64,000 nucleotides of DNA from contig JAOTOL010001336.1 of assembly GCA_034440575.1 (NCBI GenBank), positions 590,501 through 654,500 on the forward strand. The letters are read 5' to 3'. The notes under the pieces were generated by a model, which saw nothing but the letters and a program-made list of their open reading frames with translations, made no database searches and was not told where the DNA came from. Made by a program: the position numbers and the translations under genes. Shown here piece by piece: positions 59,361 through 64,000 of this stretch (its first letter is position 1; each line of letters opens with the position of its first letter). The stretch is from Imbricaverruca yamaguchii (lineage: Eukaryota > Arthropoda > Thecostraca > Neoverrucidae).

Positions 59361-60812
59361 ACGGACAGGCCAGGAGAAGCTGGCTTACCTGTTCGGAACT
59401 GGAGAGTGGTGGACCTACAAGGATGTGGGATGTGGGAACGTCGACATCTGACGGGGCAAGGGGTGTATCGGGACCACGAGTGGCTCCCAGAAACACTTTC
59501 CCGCCCGTTTCCCCTTATCGGGGCGGCCGTGATAACTGGAGGGAGCATCACTCCCACTGCCAGATGAGTAACATCGTGAGGCCCTACTGCGGGATAGTGA
59601 GACAATAGCTCTCCAGAAATCGTAATGTCATGGGTGACAATAAACCTGCAGTTCCTCTCCAACCCTGTCCACAACTGACCGAGAGCCAGCAGCGAATTAT
59701 AAAAAATACGATTCGCCAACTTGCATGTGTAATGTCGCGCCAGTCACGTCAGACATGGTTGCTGATAATGCAGGACACTACTCATTCCAGGGGGGATGCA
59801 ATCAATAACATGGCTTTGATGTGGAACCTACTGACAGTACTCCTACATAATTATATGGGAAGATTGCCAAAACAGAAAATGGTGAAGTTATAACATTTCG
59901 AGTGAAAGTGAGATGAACTGAAGTTTTAAAACATGCAAATACACATTGTGGTGAAAACTAATATTACTGTGACAAAAATGTACCAATAAAATGTACCAGC
60001 TGCAATACTTGCAATAGTACATTCCTTGTCTAAGACTTCATGAACATTGAATCAACTTACATCCAGCTATCAACATCATGCTTCTTGATGAGTCTTTATG
60101 GTGTCTTCATATATAATTTCTAGCAGTACCTAACTTCGGTCTGCCATATCATGTTTATGCCTCACCATTGTGGATCATGACACACAAACACCTCTTTACG
60201 CAATTCTAGGGAAGACGATTTCCTATGATGTAGTCCACTTACAATATGATGTAGTCCACTGAGTGGGTAAGTTAATATATTTTGTATCTTCATCATTCGA
60301 ATAGTTATCCCTAAATAGGGCAACTGACAACAAATGGAAAAGGTGCACATATGAGTATGTTGTTGGATTAAATTTATGTTGGAAGAACTAAAAAGTTGTG
60401 TAGAGTGACTTCCCTTCCGTGGCAAATGTACTGTACTTGTTTTACATCCTGCACCAAACCAAAAAACATTATGTTAGGTTGTCAGTCTAGTATGTCCGAA
60501 AAATTTAATATCATACATTGTTTGAAAATTTTGCAAATATTGTGCTTTAATTTTTTTTCTCAAAAGTGTGGTTAGGTCAGGTTATGTATATTATCATGTT
60601 GCATTTTTCTATATTTTTTAAACAATACTTTATGCCATGATATTTTTATGCTATGCTGTTTCTGCACAAATGTATCAAAAATGAGCGGCCCTTCACCTTA
60701 GTCACAATCATAAACATTGTATTGAAAATATCAATTTCAAAATTAATAAAACACTTTTCCAGTCTCACTGGAAAGGTGTTTTATCTCTCTCCAACTCTCA
60801 CAGCCTTTCCAG

Positions 60813-61560
60813 TCAGATCCTCACACCCCATCTCAGGGGTAGGATAGTAACCCCCTCTAAAATCCAAACTAAGTGTTGCACTAAAACGAAAGAGGTATCA
60901 CCAGAAAGCACTAAACGAGTAGGGTCCGGGTCCACTCCAAAACAATTTCCCTAAAAGTGACATCACTAGGGGGGCTAGATTTTCAGAACTTTTCACAACT
61001 TACATTATGTTTTTGGCTCTGGGGAGTTCATTTTTGGGGATATTTGAGGGAAAAAATATTCGGAATCAGAGGACAGCGAAATCGACCAAGGCCGTACAAT
61101 TTTCTCACCATCGAACAATAAATGTTTTTTGAATTTTCAAAATTTTGAGTTTTCAAGTTTTCTTTAATTTCCTTTTCTAATGGGTAGAGCAGACCGAGAA
61201 ACGTTGGAAGTCAACTTGCCCTAATAAAAAATGCTTATTTTAGCTAGAATCTTCTACTTGAACTGCAATAGGCAAATATGCAAAATTGATATGTAGTCAA
61301 AAATAGAAGAAAGAAATTCAAATTCCTCTCATACACTTTGTTGCATCCTTAAAGATAAGCAAATGCTGAAAGTTTCATTAAAATATCTGTATCTGTTAAA
61401 GTGTGACACCTGATTGAATGTTTTTAGAGGTCAACTCACCTGACCTTGACTAACTCATTGACCTTGAATGACCTGACTTCAAAATTTTGAAACAGCATGC
61501 CAAATTGATGTCAGAAAAGTATGCCAAATTTTGGCATGCTGCCACACGCCGTTTGTCCAC
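60813..61560 (+). repeat. Interspersed non-coding repeat, copy 3 of 3
   Basis: Matches the copy at 28240 in order and orientation, with about 75-80% identity by eye. It starts at CAGATCCTCACACCCCATC and ends around GCCAAATTTTGGCATGC. More C-to-T and G-to-A differences than in copy 1 suggest it is older or was methylated. Confidence 0.78.
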
Positions 61561-62489
61561 TATCCGCAAAAACCTGAGGGGGGGGGGGCAGTTGAAGACC
61601 CCCTGAGACAGGATGGGTTGAAGCTCAAATTTAGAATAATTTCTTTATACAGGCTTCATTATGCTGAAAGAAAACATGACACCACAACATTATTTTGAAA
61701 TGCAATACCTACTATCCCAGGTATACTTTGTTTAATTGCATCACTGTTCTTTCTCACTCACACATACTACTTACAGATGCAGGGAGCTCTATCAAATTAT
61801 TTTTAATGTTCATGTGGGGTTTAAACATGTTGAATATGTCTTTTAAAAACAAATGTTCCATTGCTTTTTCACTTGATACCTTGAGCAGCTATATTTAGGT
61901 AAAACAGCTCACAATGATTGTGTTACTAACAGCCAGTCTCCTGACTTGTTTGGTATTTTAGTCAGAATGGGTCAAAATAACTTGAAGCTGAATCAAAAAT
62001 AGGATATTATATTTTCTGCACTAATGCATGAAATCAGGTTATTGCTATCCTTTAAGCTGGTAACAAGGCAAGTTTTACACACATTTGTTTCCATAAAGCA
62101 GATAAATACATTATGTTTGGTTAGGTTAGTTTAGCTTTTCTAAGTTGGGTTTTTCTTTAAGAAATATTTGTTAAAAAGCAAATTGTTTGCTCTTCAGAAG
62201 AAGCTTATGTACGGTTTGATTGGATTGTATTAGGTTCCTTTAAAAAAAAAATGTAATCAGAAAATAAACTGCCTTAATATTTTTCCTATTAAGTGTTTTT
62301 TTATTTTTTGATAGGGTAGGTTAGGTTAGGCAATTTTGCACATCAAAAAACTTCTTATGCTATGGTACTGAAAACCATATTTTGGCATCACAACCTGAAA
62401 AGTTAGTAAAGACACAAAGACATAAAATATAAGTGCAACTATGAGCCACAAGGGCCCTTCTTGGTTGCACTGTGTACACTCAACCAGTT

Positions 62490-64000
62490 GCCCACCAAAT
62501 CTGTAGATCAGCCCTCCCTGTAATACTGAAAAGCAAGCCCTGTATTCTTATAATGATTGTCTATGCTGCTTTTAAGGACGTTCAGTGTGCTGCTACTTAC
62601 AATAGTTTCTGGCAGCTGGTTCCAGTGTTCTACTACCCTGTTGGTGAAGAAAGACTGACTCAACCTTGTTCTGCTGTGGTTAACTTTAATTTTGAATTGA
62701 TGACCTCTAATTGCATCATTTCTGTTAAATTCAAGCATTTCCCCAAGATATCCCCTCTCCAGACCATGGACAAATTTAAAGACCTTGATGAGATCTCCTC
62801 TCAGTCTTCTATATCTAAGTGAAAACATATTTAATCTCTTCAATCTTTCCTCATATGCCAGGGTGCTTATACCATTAACCATTTTTGTAGCCCTCTATTG
62901 TACCCTCTCTAAAAGCCAATGATCTTTTTCATAGCTAGGAGACCAAGCTTGGATGCAGTATTCCAAATGTGGCCTGACATATGCACAGTAAAGCTTCCTG
63001 ATGACTTCCTCACTTTTGTATGATACATTCCTATTTATTGCCCCAAGCATTAGTGTGTGTGATTGTGGTTTTGCAGCGCATCGACCATGGTTGGTCATAT
63101 AGCGCCCCCAAGCATTATCAGTGCCTTCTTCCTGGCTTCCTTGGTCTGTTCTGATGCCCTCAATCTTGTGTTTAGAATAACACCCAAATCCTTCTCCTGT
63201 TGAGTCACTGCTAGCACTTGGCCACCCATCAAGTATGGAGCCTTCATATGCTGCTTACCCACATGCATGATTTTGCACTTATCAAAATTAAATTTATTTG
63301 CCATTCTTCATACCACTTCACAAGCTCGTCTAAGTCTTTTTGCAGCGAGATATGCTCATTTTGACCTGTTATTGCCCTAAAGACCTTCAAATCATCTGCA
63401 AATTTCAAAACTCTACTGCTTAGGCCACTTTCAATGTTATTTGCAAATATAATGAACAGTAGTGGCCCCAGTACTGAACCCTGGGGGACTCCACTAAGAA
63501 CATTTTGTCATGATGACTTTGTACTATTTAGCATTACTCTTTGTTGTCTAGCTGAAAGCCACAATTATATCCATTTGCTGCAACCTGCAATACCATGGGC
63601 CTGAAGCTGTATCATTAAATGTGTATGGGGTATTTGTCAAAGGCCTTACTGAAGTCAAGATATGCTACATCAACCTTATTTCCATGATCAAATTGTTCTG
63701 TGGTAAAGTTAAAAAAGTCTAAGAGATTTGTGAGGCATGATTGCCCTTTCCTAAACCCATGTTGAGTATCTTGAATCAATCTGTTTCTTTCCAGATAACT
63801 AACTATTCTATCCTTGATAATGCAATTTCATCCCTCCCCACCCATTTCCTAGTTTCCCTGAAGGACATGCTCATACACTTGACTAACACATGAACCTCCT
63901 TAATGGAGAAGTGCAGGCCATCCCTCTGATAGAGGTCCCAGGATCCATAAAACCTGCACCACTCATCAACAAATGTGAAACCTAATTCATGGCAGAGCTT
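62490..64000 (-). mobile_element. CR1/L2-like LINE, partial, running off the window
   Basis: Minus strand from the edge: an esterase-like end (GFTFVDEWCRFYGSWDLY, QRDGLHFS) typical of CR1/L2 ORF1, then after a deletion reverse transcriptase motifs QHGFRKGQSCLTNLL, VDVAYLDFSKAFDK, SGVPQGSVLGPLLFIIF and FADDLK. These are followed by NLNFDKCKIMHVG, DLGVILNTRLR, VRPHLEYCIQAWSP, LRYRRLRGDLIKVFKFVHG and the C-terminal VVEHWNQLPE, ending near 62510. Stops and frame changes mark it as inactive. A 53-bp insertion interrupts it at 63053-63105. Confidence 0.85.
63053..63105 (-). mobile_element. 53-bp retroposon insertion inside a LINE, 12-bp target duplication
   Basis: Flanked by CCCCAAGCATTA at 63041-63052 and 63106-63117. 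The insert on the minus strand reads GCGCTATATGACC, GGTCGATGCGC and an AATCACACACAC tail. Removing it and one repeat copy rejoins the LINE reading frame at the MLGAINRN position, which confirms it as an insertion. Confidence 0.88.

Larger units (their letters stand above)
57510..60812. other. Upstream of DNAJC14
   Basis: Should contain the untranslated first exon and promoter of DNAJC14, but neither can be placed. It contains the 66-bp retroposon insertion and the diverged GC-rich repeat at 59.3 kb. Confidence 0.4.

Noticed and set aside
62110..62336. Telomere-like GGTTAGGTTAG
   Set aside because: Only two or three TTAGG units in each place, too short to be telomeric or to indicate a fusion.

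Overview
This is a eukaryotic window. Coding exons are short and GC-rich and sit in long AT-richer introns with GT/AG boundaries, and there is heavy interspersed and tandem repeat content. The domain families (MAM domains, a DNAJC14/Jiv-type J-protein, hAT transposons, I/R1-like and CR1/L2-like LINEs) indicate a metazoan. An arthropod, perhaps a crustacean, is my guess from overall style; nothing in the window fixes the taxon.

Two host genes are supported, and they converge. The first is a plus-strand gene for a secreted protein with four MAM domains. Its signal-peptide exon is at 7759-7908, its domain exons run from 20109 to 27894, and a possible terminal exon lies at 29714-29781. All visible junctions agree in phase except the one across the 12 kb first intron, so at least one exon there is unlocated. 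The second is a minus-strand DNAJC14 (Jiv) homologue. Eight exons between 57509 and 32771 join in consistent phase to an open frame of 958 codons plus stop. It has a proline/glutamine-rich N-terminus, hydrophobic segments, a J domain with HPD, a cysteine cluster, the Jiv90 signature, and a short basic C-terminus.

The most unusual feature is the tandem repeats at splice junctions. In the DNAJC14 gene a 44-bp, a 21-bp and a 75-bp array each begin at a 5' splice site, and each unit carries a copy of that donor, in two cases together with the end of the coding exon. The acceptors of two exons are also tandemly repeated. In the MAM gene a 20-bp GC-rich array runs into an acceptor and an 81-bp array runs into the start-codon exon. 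Several of the longest open frames in the window are by-products of these arrays.

Mobile elements: a 3.5-kb hAT element (10510-14048) with terminal inverted repeats and a perfect 8-bp target duplication, carrying a frameshifted transposase interrupted by a 520-bp GA/GGGA tract; two minus-strand LINE copies of one family (36297-38760 and 43052-44001); a CR1/L2-like LINE at the right edge with a decayed relative at 46845-47175; three copies of an about 750-bp non-coding repeat; and three insertions of only 53-66 bp with 12-14 bp target duplications that match the hairpin tail of the first LINE family.

Layout: 1-7500 non-coding with small tandem repeats and one decayed reading frame; 7500-29781 MAM gene with hAT in intron 1; 29782-32770 space between the convergent gene ends; 32771-57509 DNAJC14 gene with LINEs and arrays in introns; 57510-64000 upstream region with repeats and a LINE.
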